Assembly: GCF_963576615.1 (NCBI RefSeq)
Contig: NC_088712.1
Coordinates: 58,092,300 to 58,156,299 of the forward strand
Source of the DNA: Watersipora subatra
Taxonomy: Eukaryota > Bryozoa > Gymnolaemata > Cheilostomatida > Watersiporidae
DNA length: 64,000 nt
Reading direction: 5' to 3'
Part shown: piece by piece, positions 13,459 through 25,132 of the stretch
Layout: each line of letters opens with the position of its first letter
Numbering within the stretch: the first letter of the stretch is position 1
Translations under genes and position numbers: made by a program
The notes under the pieces: generated by a model
Seen by the model: only the letters and a program-made list of their open reading frames with translations
Told to the model about the DNA's origin: nothing
Database searches by the model: none

Positions 13459-16359
13459 CCATTCGAGTTTTCTAGGAACAGTGACCTCTCTACTCCAAGT
13501 ATAGATAGAGTTTGCCTTGCTTTTAGGTTTGATGACTGTCTACTATGATGCGATAAGTCTATGGAAGAAACTGGGCAGACCCATTGGGTTGGCTGACTTT
13601 ATTGTGCTGCTTGGAACAGTTAGTGTGGAAACAGCCTTTGCTCAACCAGGTAAAAGACTTTAGGTTTCTGTGAGTCAAAATTGATTTTAATATCTTGATA
13701 TATGCACACTTGGAGTTCGACCAGTGCAAATGAAATGGGGATTTTGTTACCTTGGTTTTAGGAGGGCCAGGAAGAAGACAACTTCCATTCAGAACTGGTC
13801 GTAGAAGCTGCTCGGATCCAATAAACTATAATCTAGATCACGTCTTTGCAATGGTATGTATTCAGTCTAGCATTTTAACCATAGAAATTTGAAAGCGTGA
13901 CAGAATTTAAAATCATTTAATCCAGTCAGCCTTTCAGCTCTAAATAGTCAAAATTATCAAAATATTTCTATTGCTTCATACATGTATATCAAAATTACTA
14001 ACCATTTTCTGGTAACATAATACTGAACCTATGTTTGTTGTCAGCTGAACAGAACCTTAATAATTTTTACATTTTAATGAAGTGTTTCATCAATTTTATG
14101 TATTGCAGGGTCAAAATACGGACTCAGTAGAATTCTTAATGGGTCAGTTTGGACTGACAAGAAAGCTTGCTATTGCTCTTTTGGGTAAGTGTGTGACGAA
14201 CAGAAATATTGTTACATTTGATGTTACAATTATTAGGCTGGCTTCAAACACGACTTTTATGGTAGTGAAGATTTAGACTAGCTCAAGTTACCAGCGTAAG
14301 TTACCAGCGTACGCTACTCAAATTCATTGTGTAATTATTTTATTACCTGTGCGACGCCGGCATTCAGGCAGTAGATAAAAAATGTACTCAAAAATTAACA
14401 TATATTACCAATAACCAGTATCTAAGTAGAACGTGAATGGAAAGAAAAATGTATCTGTGTTCTAAGCATATTATTTGCATAGTGTCACACTTTTTTGCTA
14501 TTAGGCTAGCACTGTCTAAAAAATCGACCAGATTATTTTTATACTAACTATTTGATTGCTTGACATAAGGAATAAAAATAAATCCATCGTGAATTTTGAA
14601 GTCAATAGATTATTATATTTATATCTTAAAGATTATCAGATCATATATGATCAGAATGACAATTGAAACTTGAGTATTTTATGAAGAGTTGTCATACACT
14701 GCCAGATATGATATTGCAGAATTTCCTTGTAATTGCAGGAGCTCATTCCTTGGGCAGATGCAACCCAGAAACGAGTGGTTTCTTTGGTCCCTGGGACAAC
14801 ACTCAACAGACTCTTGACAATGCGTACTACCTCGCACTGATGAATGGAAACTGGAGACTTGTCGATTCATCCAATGGGTAAAATCATCTATTTGACTGAG
14901 ATTTTTATAGCATAACAAACATGCAAGAAAAGTATTGTAAGCCTCTCTGCATACATTAGCTCTCATTTCATTAGATAAAGTTGGCTCCACTGTTCTGCTG
15001 CACATTAAAAATGTAATAACGCCAAATTGTAGTCGATTTTATCAAAAAGCGTAGATGTTCATTTATTATTTGTGATTGTTTTTGATGTTTGAGGTCATCT
15101 GACGCCAGGATGTTTGACGATTAAAAGCGACAAAAAATGATCGTGATCAAAACAACCAGCTGCAAGCTAGTTTGAATATGATGTATACGATTGAACTTCA
15201 GCAAAAAATCGACAGATCGGAGACACATAACACTGGAACTTGAACGCAATAGATATCAATAACAAGAGATGGGCAGCTATGATGATTGTGACATCAATAT
15301 GGCACTTATTTTTCTTCCGAGCGTTTAACCAAGTTCGTCAAATTTAATCTTGAAAAATCTTTACAGTCACACCAACACAAGCATCAAAAACTATCCCGAA
15401 TGTTAGAAAAACACCGGCACTTTTTGGAACATCTACTATAAGTCTTAGTAAGTTCATGTTTAATGCGAATTGAATGGTATTTCAGATTCACGCAGTGGAT
15501 AGATGGTGGTAAGATGATGCTGCATGCTGATATGACTTTGCTACGAAACCTTCGCATATCCAATGATGAAACACCGTCTTGCAGGCTTTCCAGCCAATGC
15601 CCTTTTAATAGAGCAAACAGCAGAAGGGTAAGAATTTATACAAAACAAGAGTTATCCTATTGAATTGAAAATATTATTGCCACCTGCTTTAGCAAGTTTC
15701 CACCTAATATCCATTCTCTTAGCTGAGAAAGGTATTTTAAGCATATTTGAAAAAACACTTATTTGATCTTATTGGCTATCAGTTGCCCTTTTTTATTCTA
15801 TGATTTTGTATGACATAATTTGCAAAACGTTTCTGTTTCGAAAGACATTATTGCCTATAAAGTACTATATATATATTACTATATAGGCAATAATATAAAT
15901 ATTTAAGTAATATAAATAAATATATATTACAGTAATATATATAATATATATTACTGTAATATATATTTAAACTATGCATATCATATGATTATATTTGCTG
16001 TAATATGCTACATATACATGTAAATATTGTATAACATATATACGTATATATAAAACTGTTTTCTCACCCCGGATACCCCGTGTGGGTGGTAATTTCTGCT
16101 CTAACTCGGGTCTCCTACCAGAGACCTGGTAGTTTGAGCAATCGCCTCATGATCCTAGCTGTTCCCAATAGCGCACTTATATATATATACATATATATAA
16201 CATATGTATATGCTACACAAAACCTTGCTAAGTAGATTGTTGCATCACATTGAAGTTCATCAGGTTGCAAATCTATTTTAGGTAGAAAACTATGCTCAGA
16301 ATCAAAATGTATGGGCAGACGACTTCGTGAGAGCATTTCTTAAAATGGTAGAGCATTGA
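8522..16359 (+). CDS. Secreted plant-type (class II-like) haem peroxidase, 11 exons, 342 aa
   Basis: Spliced from exons 8522-8533, 9086-9141, 9269-9384, 10578-10669, 11613-11715, 13527-13649, 13762-13853, 14109-14184, 14739-14877, 15486-15627 and 16282-16359. All ten introns are GT-AG, phases match, and the sum is 1029 nt including TGA. Residues 1-22 form a signal peptide (MNLKLILTGLLVMAAFIEIT...). Residues 23-56 are Arg-rich, followed by paired cysteines. The peroxidase fold follows: distal motif 'VRLVYHSCVG' (Arg102, His106), 'CDGCIN', 'GLADFIVLLGTVSVE', proximal 'GAHSLGRC' (His226) and 'MMLHADMTLLRNL' (Asp285). The end, 'NQNVWADDFVRAFLKMVEH', is a typical terminal helix. The family oxidises small organic substrates with hydrogen peroxide; the substrate here is unknown. 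Distal positions usually Phe/Trp and Asp are Tyr105 and Ser107. Introns hold SINE, LINE and (TA)n repeats. Family assignment and exon structure are very secure; expression is inferred. Confidence 0.94.
9890..10000 (-). repeat. tRNA-like SINE fragment in peroxidase intron 3
   Basis: Read on the minus strand, 'GCGCAGAAAGGCGGTTGATC' is followed about 45 bases later by a B-box-like 'GTGAGTTAAAACCC'. A similar 'GTTGTGAGTTTAAATCTTG' is on the plus strand near 10192. Both look like decayed tRNA-derived repeats. Confidence 0.4.
12671..12724. repeat. 27-bp tandem duplication in peroxidase intron 5
   Basis: Two copies of a unit beginning 'TTGAGTAGCGATGATCCAAC' differ at one base. This is a minor intronic duplication. 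Confidence 0.85.
13369..13457. repeat. (TA)n microsatellite in peroxidase intron 5
   Basis: About 44 uninterrupted TA dinucleotides lie 70 bp before the exon 6 acceptor. Expect length polymorphism and assembly uncertainty. Confidence 0.98.
16065..16190 (-). repeat. LINE 3'-terminal fragment in the last peroxidase intron
   Basis: This stretch matches 6635-6745: the same 'GGGTGGTAATTTCTGCTCTA' tail and, on the minus strand, the C-terminus 'ARIMRRLLKLPGLW' before a stop. It is an independent, strongly 5'-truncated copy of the LINE at 6640-7375, lying antisense to the host gene. Confidence 0.85.
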
Positions 16360-17240
16360 ATTGCTACCAGGATTGAGGACACCTGCTGAGATAGTCAGAC
16401 GTCAGAGGAGAGCTGAGATCTTTTTGTTATTTTTGTTTACACTACCAAATGTATGCTGCGGTATACATTTAAATTTACACATCATTTATATTTTTACTGC
16501 CAGTACCTCTAACTGTATAAATAATTATCTATTGTTTTTAATTACTCTGTTCATTGTTTGGAGTTATTTTTTCTTGTATTAGTTTTTGATGAACAAGGAA
16601 TACAAATCTGTTTTTCCACTGGTAAAAACGTTTTATCATAAGAAACTATTAAAAATACTTGCGTATTACAGCAGACCATGCAAAGATGAAACTATTGACA
16701 ACACACAATGGAAAGGCTCAAAGATTGAAAAATATTACAATAAACTACGTCCTGTCAACCTGATAGCTTCAAATTTCACAAATCAACAGAAAGTTATAGA
16801 TTAAGAAAATGTAAAAATGAACTACATAAGAGAATCAGCAAAAATCAGATATCAAAGTGCTTACTAAACAGAAACTCCAAAATTTGTTTCAATAAAATAA
16901 ATATGGATGGAAGATTGTTGATATATGAATTCAAACTTTTAAAAAGACTCTTTTTGAAAACACAGCAATCATTCAGTTTAAACAAAACAAGACAATCAGA
17001 AAATGCATTTAACTAAATAATGAATTTTAAATACTGAGAAAGCTGTTCATGGCATCTTTCATATTGCCAGCAGGATTAATTGCCTGTATAGAGAAAACTT
17101 TTTATTTAAAAAATTGATAATGAGCAAATTTTAAGTAAAAAGATCTCCACTCTCCATTTTATCACAAGATATTTGATAAGAGATTAAAGTATCTCATACA
17201 AGAATAGTTATTTTTATACAAAAAATGTAAAAATCTACTA
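16360..17240. other. Peroxidase 3' flank
   Basis: Candidate poly(A) signals AATAAA lie near 16739 and 16891 on the plus strand. On the minus strand AATAAA at about 17103-17108 could serve the exon ending at 17241. No other gene is seen. Confidence 0.45.
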
Positions 17241-17405
17241 TTATTTCTCGCAAAGAAAAACTCTTCGTAACATTAAATTATGTTTTGCATCTTTGATAAC
17301 AATGGAGTAATAAACATTCGGAGCTGAAAGATTAATTAGAAGTTTTCTGAAGTCCAAAAATCCATCCGCAAATAAACTGCTAGCAATTGCATACACATGA
17401 AAACA
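17241..17405 (-). CDS. Orphan terminal exon, 54 codons plus stop
   Basis: A strong acceptor (a pyrimidine run ending TTATATTTCAG) precedes an open frame starting 'CFHVYAIASSLFADGFLDFR' and ending 'RRVFLCEK' then TAA. Composition is protein-like rather than low-complexity, and a minus-strand AATAAA lies about 130 nt downstream. It starts in phase 0, but the membrane-protein tail exon upstream already ends in its own stop. This is therefore either an alternative last exon of that gene or the end of another transcript. The function is not recognised. Confidence 0.4.
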   Translation of the reverse strand, partial: CFHVYAIASSLFADGFLDFRKLLINLSAPNVYYSIVIKDAKHNLMLRRVFLCEK

Positions 17406-17716
17406 CTGAAATATAAAAAAAAACAGTTTTAATAACATCAATTGACTACAAATGATGTAAGATTCGGTAGAAGCAAATAACAAAGTGAGCTAAAACAATG
17501 CGTGTTAACTCTTTCTATTCACACTTTATCACTAAATTGAATAACCAAAGTTGCAAAGGTCTACAACTGTTGTGAAGGAGTGAAGACATGCTCTCTGATG
17601 GAAATCTTTGAATAATCAAGGTGAGCAACTGAGGACGACCATTGAAATACCAGGCAATTAGGAAGATTAACAATTACCACTGTTTGCTTTAAAATGAGTT
17701 TTGCAGAACAATGCAG

Positions 17717-20698
17717 TTAGTTGTGAAATTGATAAAATGTTGTCATGGACCGACAGTGAAAAACGTCCGTAGCCTTGTCGCCTATTCTTAGCTCAAGTTC
17801 ATCATTTTGGTTATAGGGATCGATTACATCAGGCCATAGTATTCCGTCATACATACTGTCATAGCCGGTGTGGCTGGGAATCTCAGATGAGATAGTAGAT
17901 ATGCGAGTGTCAGGAAGATAGCCTGTAGCATTTGAAGGAGCTAGACCAACACGGTGAAGGTGAGTAATTTCCTGCTCACTATCAGAGATATGTTCACATT
18001 TCTTCTTCTCTCTCATGACAACTGAAGCTCCTGCTGCTTCAGGAAGAGAAGCTTCACCTGACGGCTTATCCTCAAAAACAGACGTATCCTCTGTACTACA
18101 GCTATCTTTAACCGGAGATGGTGCAGACAGTGGGGAAGGAGTTGCCTTCCCACTGTCTATTGAAGAGTCGTGCAGATCCCTGCCATATATATACATGTAT
18201 GTAATTCAGAGCCAAGTCTGCTATCTCTGACACATTACTAGAGAAACGATTAAACATCTGGAACCTTCCTAGTTATCATTTAAAAGGAAAGCAAAGAATA
18301 TCAACTCATTGACGAAATAGAGAGGTTTCCTACACTTTTTGCATTAAAAAGCATGGAGAAGACAACTACACATTTAAGAATTAGACACCAGCTTCTCAAC
18401 TTTTAAATGTAAACTGTGATTTAATGCTTGTGCTAGTAAGTGTTGACAGCACAATGAGACTGACACAAATTCAAACACGCCAGACAGAACTCTGGCTCTT
18501 GATGCACAGGCTAAAGATTTAGGGTTGTCCGATTGAGATAAATAAATGACAATCAATTTCTACTGAAACCAACACAGAAATGCTATAATAATAAAAAGTG
18601 TACTCATAAACCGAAAAAGACGCAGTAAAACGCTATTCGCTGCTATCATGCTAAACAGCAGTATATAACTGTGGCCAGAAAGAAAACTAACACGCAACAA
18701 ATTAAGATAAAAGAAGCATTCATTTAATGATTATAAAAAGGTTTACCTCAGATTCGACTCTACCTCACTCAGAGTTCTTCTAGGAGAGGTCTTTTTGTAG
18801 CTGTAGATATTGGAGCGTTTTCTGAAAATATATACATGTAGATATTATGTAAAGCAGCTAATATACTACAAACATGCAAACCAAACAGAATATGTTATAG
18901 CAGCCGATGGAATACTAGCACAAATAAATACATGTATATAGTAGTTGTTATGGCATTTGATGTATCATGACTGTGCAGACAGAGTATTTTATGGTATTTT
19001 ATAAACAATGAGTATGCAAACCAAATGTGTTATGGTATTTCATGTACATAAAATATACAAATGCACTGTATGTTATGGTATTTGCAAAAAAGGTTCTGCA
19101 TCTATATATTTAAAAAATGGAAATATTTTTATGATCTAAATTTTTCTTGTAAAACCTAGTTTAGCGATGATGTGAGATAAATATTCGATGAACAGATACT
19201 TTCAAAATGATAGGCCATTGTATTTTCAATAAAGAGCAAGTTCTTTTTAACTTGTTTGATATATTCAGTAAAAATTAAATTATTTTGCTGAGAAATAAAA
19301 TATTTGTTATTTATATATATTTATTGTCATAAATAAAACCAATAAATATTTGCTGGAAAATTAGCAATTTTCAGAATACAAGAAGTATAAGCATTGACCG
19401 AATAGCATTTGCATTATTACATTGCTTTATCAAAAGAACTGATATTTAGAAGCCATAAGTATAATAGTCAACAAAACCATAAGTGTGTTGCTGATTAGTT
19501 TTGCTCTGAAGGGCTACTGTTACGCAATAGTGTTGTACAACTGCCGAGTTTTTTGACTTATTCCAGCAAAGCTCAACAAAACTTCAATTTGTGGGTTACT
19601 CACACAAATTAAAAAAAACCGAACTGACCGGGTGGCAGCTGCATTCCTTTATATGCTATTCAAAAAAGAGAGCTTTCCAGAACATCACAAGATGTAAGCC
19701 AGAATCTAATTTTTAAGATTCTAGCCGCTTTTGCATGGTGATTTGGGAAAAAAACACACTGATTGCGTGATACAACAATTTACTCATTAACGATAGTACA
19801 GTTCTATCCAGTAACTCAAAGCTGGTACACACTATATGACTGTATCTTGGTTTTCATTTTACAGTTCTTCTGTGATCGTCTGTGATAATATTGTTCACAC
19901 TATCACAAACCTATCGACACCTTTATCAACGATGTAGTGTTCTCATTTTTCTTTTTAATTGTTCTGGAACGAAACTCTTTATTACTGTGTGCTCGAGTCA
20001 AATGCTAGTCTCGCAGCAGCTATCATAAATGAAACTAGATTAAGCTATTAGCGAACCACCATCACTAAAATGGTGCGCATCGTACAGACTGTCATAAATG
20101 CTCAGCAAACTTTCAAGAAAGTTTGACTGCTGCAAACTTTTCTGATGTTACATCGTCCATTGCGTCGGTTTACGGTGCACAAGACAATGCATGCTGAGAG
20201 GACAACTCCAACATACGGTGATATAGCGCGAACCAGCTGTGAGGAGCAGACAGGATAAGATATCGTATTATATATACTATATTATATGTAATGTATATAC
20301 ATGATGTATAATATACATATTATATCTATAATAAATATGTCATCATATTTCATGATGATATATATATATATATAACTAACTAGAGTGTGGAATAGGTTAA
20401 TTTTACTTATCTTTATTCCAGATTGATGTTTTATTCTGGGGTCACGACAGGTCTGTTTCGTGCTGGTGCACTCTTCAGGTGACTTGTGTTAAATATTTGT
20501 GTGGTGACTTATATATTCAACACAAGTCACCTGAAGAGTGCACCAGCACGAAACAGACCTGTCGTGACCCCAGAATAAAACATCAATCTGGAATAAAGAT
20601 AAGTAAAATTAACCTATTCCACACTCTAATTAGTTATAACACTCCGCACTTTTTAGAGCGTAGAGTGCTGTTAGCAGTAGGCCTGACAACTTATCTAT

Positions 20699-20729
<31 letters not shown>

Positions 20730-21314
20730 TACATGTTATCTTGCAAATACTTGACAAGCTGTGATATGTAAGGTGAGACCTTCGACTAAAAGGTTGCAAG
20801 AATTACATAACTCCTTATTTTTTATTTATTGCGCTATTGCCAAGAGTCGAAAACTCCTAAACCAAAATGCTAAATTGTTGGTTGACTTTTGAACAGTTAA
20901 ACTAAACGTAAACTATTAACATTAATCGCATATAATCAATATATAGCATCTACTATACAGCAAAATAGTTAGATATTAAAATTTTAATATTAAAACTAAA
21001 ATTGAATATGTTTCCATTGATGTTCAACCAAACGTTGGAAAACATGGCAAAATAAAAATTAAGCCATGCTGAATGCAGCAGTGGCTAGTTAGACAAGCAG
21101 AACAGCTTACAGTACCTCGTTGTTTGTAGTAACATAAAAATAATCTCGGTATAGCGCTACCATTACACAAACCTGATCTTGCAATACCAGATTGCAATGG
21201 CCAGAAGTGAAGCTAAAAGAATTCCTGCACCAACAACTGAAAGGGTGATGGCTAGTTTACCGACTTCTGTTAAAGGAACAGCATCCATTTCCGCTAAAAC
21301 AGCCACTCGTAACT
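17717..21314 (-). CDS. Single-pass membrane protein, last three exons (5' end not found)
   Basis: Minus-strand exons 21314-21173, 18821-18747 and 18179-17717 join in phase across two GT-AG introns. Exon one gives a short juxtamembrane ectodomain and a hydrophobic helix ('LAITLSVVGAGILLASLLAI', then 'AIWYCKIRKRS'), whose basic flank marks the cytosolic side. Exon two is a basic linker ending 'TLSEVESNL'. Exon three is a 153-residue Ser/Pro/Glu-rich tail with 'DLHDSSIDSGKATPSP', 'KKKCEHISDSEQEI' and several Tyr in acidic context ('HTGYDSMYDG'), plausible phosphorylation sites. The ectodomain must lie in exons further up the minus strand that I could not locate with confidence. I cannot name the family; a receptor or adhesion protein tail is a reasonable inference only. 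Confidence 0.75.
20441..20483 (-). ncRNA. Hammerhead ribozyme, type I (left arm of palindrome)
   Basis: This is the reverse-complement copy of the motif at 20526-20568, with identical core, stems and GUC cleavage site, read on the minus strand. Both strands of the locus therefore specify the same ribozyme. An RNA spanning both arms would instead form a long duplex. Confidence 0.85.
20526..20568 (+). ncRNA. Hammerhead ribozyme, type I (right arm of palindrome)
   Basis: All core elements are in order: stem I strand GTCAC; CTGAAGA (the core allows any base at position 7); stem II GTGC-ACCA-GCAC; GAA; stem III ACA-GACC-TGT; cleavage site GUC; stem I strand GTGAC, which pairs exactly with the first. 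The fold follows directly from the sequence, and the family consensus is well established. Confidence 0.85.
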
Positions 21315-21319
21315 CTGCA

Positions 21320-24080
21320 AAACACGTGTCAATGAACTACGCTAAATGAAAAAGATATCAAAAAGCACTGTTTCATAACCATAAAGCAGATATCGCTGAC
21401 AGATAGAAGTTTAGACAGACTTGAGAGGTCTGAAACAGCAACAGGACAGAAGTAAGGAAAATATACAGAAACTCAAAAATAGAAACGAAATGAATTCAAA
21501 CTTGCGTTGCAAAATGAGATATGATGAGTGGTTGGAGTTATGAAAGAACCATGTAAGCCTAATGAGCCAATGAGAGTGTTGGTAATGTTCAATAAATCAG
21601 AAAAATCAATAAGGGCAATTGACCTAACAAATTGACAAAAAAGTAGTAAAATGATTTTTTGTAAAATAAAGTAGTGATTAGAAGGAAAGGGAATGGCTCA
21701 ATAAAAAAACTATAATCTTTTTCTAGGCAATTACAAAGAACATATAGAGAAATGGTCACTTGTGTAAGTTTAAAACACTTCTTTGCCTATCTGGCTTGAC
21801 AAAGAGGTACAGAAAAATATAAAGTTGAGATAAAAACTGCAAAGAATGGACTGCTTACAAAAAGCAGCGAAATTTTGTCACAAATCTCATTAATCTTTCA
21901 CTACCGCATTAAATTCTGCCCGAACGATTATTCTGCCTAAATTAATTCAAACAGATTTTTCGAAAAAGCGACATACCGCTAGTATTTAAGTAATATATCA
22001 ATAATTAAAACGTATATCGTTTTAGTGTAAAATTCATCTTATTCAGATTAGAAAATGATTAATAGGGTCGATAACACATTGGCTTAGTTACGGCCAAACT
22101 ATAAACATTAGAAAGCATTAGCGATAAAAATATAAAAAAGTTAGATATAACATGGAAAATACATATTATAAGAGTGATTATATGCAAAATTGATCTCGGT
22201 TAAAACGTTCAGAAAAAAAAGATGTCTTTTTTCTGAGCGTCTCAACCGCGATGAAGTTTTGCCAATTTTAATCTGAAAACGTCCTGGCAGTCACATCAGC
22301 TAAAACAAAAAACAAATCTCAAGTGATAGAAAAATATCTATACTTTCTGATAAAAACTTTTAAAACTTTGCTTGTGAGGTCCTTTAACTTGCAACAAGCA
22401 ATCTATGCTTTTGATTTATATATAGTTTGTATATGTACATGTATCTACTGATAAATACATGCATTTGAGACAGCGCTCTGATACCTTGAACGCTCTAGTA
22501 ACTCAAACACATTCGCTCGGTCCCGTGAAGTTTGATTTATCTATGTTTGACTGCATGTAGAAGAGCAAGTTAGATCCAATTAAACCTGATTACGCGTGGA
22601 TCATAAGATCGGTGATCCTAATAAATGTAAGTAGAAATCAGTATAGTAGAGATAAAGTTGAGCTATAGAACATGAAGCCTTGACCAAATATATAATGATA
22701 ACAATGGATGGACAAAAAAGTTCAGAATGAAAACCAAACAGAATGAATAGAGGAAGTTCATCCTTAAATAAAAGCTGATAATGAAAGTTGGAAGCATGCA
22801 GACTTAGGAGACCCAAAATTTTTAAAGGCGGATAAAGCCGTTAAGGCAGTTATCTGTCTGGCTGATGATGACACATGTTGTTTGGGTTTGTGATTATATT
22901 ACATAATTCGAAACACAATAAATATTGAGTTTTAAAATTTGGGGTGTCTGAACCTATGTGCTAGCAAGCAGTACTGTCAGAGATGTTACAACACAACGCT
23001 TTAAGAATGTAACTGCAAGGGTAAGTAAAATGTGATATTTATTTTCTGCGTTTTATGAGAAACTCAATAGATCAATAGGATTTTTTGTGTGATCTAAACA
23101 AAAATTTACATTGAGAAAAAATGATCTAGCTAACATATGAAACTTTTCCCATGCTTTTATAGCCAGAATATGTTAGGCGCATCCTGAGTATATGTTGATA
23201 AAGATAAATCTGTCCTCCAACATGGTAATCGAATGATCAGAACAGGTGCTATTGTAGGCAATGTCAACACCAAAGCGCAAAGAAACCAATTTCGGCAACG
23301 CATGCGTTGATATATCTTATAGTATTTAGCCATTTGCACCTTCTAAATATATACTCATGATGCCTCCAAGATCTTTCTTTTGTGTCTTCCTTTTTGTATC
23401 TGTCCAGTTTAATACTTGTATTGATATCTATGAGCAATCTTAATCTGGTAGTCAATAGTCATATTTTACAACATGTTTTCCACAAGGTACCACATTGATA
23501 CAACTAGTCTTATTATACTTTTTGTTGTCGCAGTAATCTTTTCGTTTTCATTTTGACTTTTGATTTATTTATTTATGTAGCCTACATAACATTTTAGTAA
23601 CCACTAGTAACCTAAAGACATTGAGTGTCGTTTGCGACCCAATAAAGCAGAAAGTTTGTAGTCTCAAAAAATCAGTTTTTCCCAAAAGCGAGAAATTGTA
23701 TATTGTAACCGAAATAAATATATCAGTGATGTGACAGTCCATCGATCATTGATCATTCGGTACCCAGAACTTCAAACTTACAGATATCCACAACATACAT
23801 AACCATAAAGCGTGAGCAGTAACTAATAAAGCCTAATTTACGGGTCAAGGTTATTATAGCCTTAGGCCGTGTTTTAAAATATGAATCAGCATTAGAGATC
23901 GATCTTGTTTTGGTTTAAATATCAAGCAAGACGTGTATAATAAAATATTGTTCTGGAATAAAAAATGAAACAAACAAAATTTCAATATGCAGTGTTAAAA
24001 TAAAAATCACTTTAATCTGTGATGCATTTACCGATAAACAAGCGGGCTTCTAGCTGGATTATAAAAAATAGCTAAACTAC
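21320..24080. other. Probable intron or upstream region of the minus-strand membrane gene; one dispersed repeat
   Basis: Contains another copy of the 'CTGAAAACGTCCTGGCAG' dispersed repeat at about 22250-22400. Several 60-70 codon minus frames (22601-22816, 23157-23339) are hydrophobic AT-driven frames without splice support. Confidence 0.45.
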
Positions 24081-24084
24081 CCTA

Positions 24085-24320
24085 CCTGTAAATAAACTAC
24101 GCATGTGCGTGTATAACATGCTAGAGTCGTGTAGGCGCGTGGAAGCGCCGCACTGCTGTGTAATGGCGGACAAGCACGTGTGTAACTTGTCGCTTTTGTT
24201 GTACTCATAAAGGTAAATCGACAGAGCAACATTCGCAGCAGCAATAAACTGGCTAATGACATTAAACGACTAATTTCCGCTATTGGTCTTTTCCGCCGTG
24301 ATTTCAAAGGTTATAATCGT
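24085..24320. promoter_or_regulatory. Local GC/CpG-richer island, candidate promoter or first exon
   Basis: CpG-containing words (GGCGCGTGGAAGCGCCGC, GCACGTG) cluster in otherwise AT-rich DNA. On the minus strand an open frame from about 24270 to a CAG|GTAGGG donor at about 24085 is possible, but its phase does not fit the known downstream exon. A promoter or 5' exon for the minus-strand gene is a guess from position and composition. Confidence 0.25.
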
Positions 24321-24329
24321 TCATTTGTG

Positions 24330-25130
24330 AGCTACTGTATATGATGAAATTTGGTACTAATTTGCTGTAGTTGATATAGTTGAAGGTTTAGCGCTAAAGT
24401 AAAGACGAACGATTGGAGTTATCCTGATTGTTACTCCTAGCGCCACTTATAGTTAATCATGTTTAGTACGTGGTAAAAACTAAAAATATTTCAATCATCA
24501 TTTGTGTGTATATAGAGTTGATGGCATGAAGAACCAGGGGATGGATCAAAGTTTTCTTTATTGTCTTTCAGGTTATACCTCAACTTCAGTCTGTATTTTT
24601 AGCCCGAGCATACGCGAGGCGTAATTTACATTTTTACATTTATTTTCCGAACATTGCTGACACTGCAATAACGGCAAGTTGTATCATTGTATCAATATAT
24701 ATGTTCTCTGTTGATTTAACGGGTGTTGTTGTTGTGAAGTTGAAGCAAAGAAGGAACTGATCCTTTCTTGCACTCGCCTTTACACCCTTCTCCAGACCTG
24801 TCAACCTGGTGTTATGAAAAGTTTTTAAATGGACCCAGGCATGTTAACACAGTGTTGCAGCTCTAAAGTTATGCTCAAGTGAATTACAAAAATATAAAAA
24901 CAAATCACAGGCAACTTTTACGAACTTAATGTTCTACATTTCATTTCTGTAAAAAAGCTGTAGCCTATCATATCCATAGTCATGAATATAATGTAAACAC
25001 AAAGCTCTCAAGGTTATTGTAAATGAATTAGGTAATTAGACTGGGATGCTATATAATCTCTACATTTGAGTCTGCACTGATTTAAGATGAGGTAGCTGCT
25101 GCTCCTTGATGTTTCAAGTTGTAGGGGAAG
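24330..25130. other. No feature recognised
   Basis: AT-rich, unstructured, without recognisable coding content. Confidence 0.5.
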
Positions 25131-25132
25131 GC

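Larger units (their letters stand above)
20371..20638. repeat. Near-perfect 120-bp inverted repeat with 28-bp spacer
   Basis: Arms 20371-20490 and 20519-20638 are reverse complements with one visible mismatch. TATATA tracts adjoin both arms. The repeat lies in an intron of the minus-strand membrane-protein gene. The near-identity of the arms implies recent formation or gene conversion. Each arm encodes a complete hammerhead ribozyme, listed separately. Confidence 0.95.

Noticed and set aside
13283-13504. 73-codon frame with a long Tyr-Ile run
   Set aside because: Product of the (TA)n microsatellite in a peroxidase intron.
14663-15005. Minus-strand frame opposite peroxidase exon 9 and the plus frame starting before it
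   Set aside because: The minus frame is a shadow; the plus frame is exon 9 read through its flanking introns and is replaced by the spliced model.
22850-22890. CTGATGA at 22861 as another hammerhead
   Set aside because: No GAAA box or pairing stems follow.
24077-24307. Signal-peptide exon for the minus-strand membrane gene
   Set aside because: Leader composition is not convincing and the donor phase does not match the transmembrane exon at 21314.
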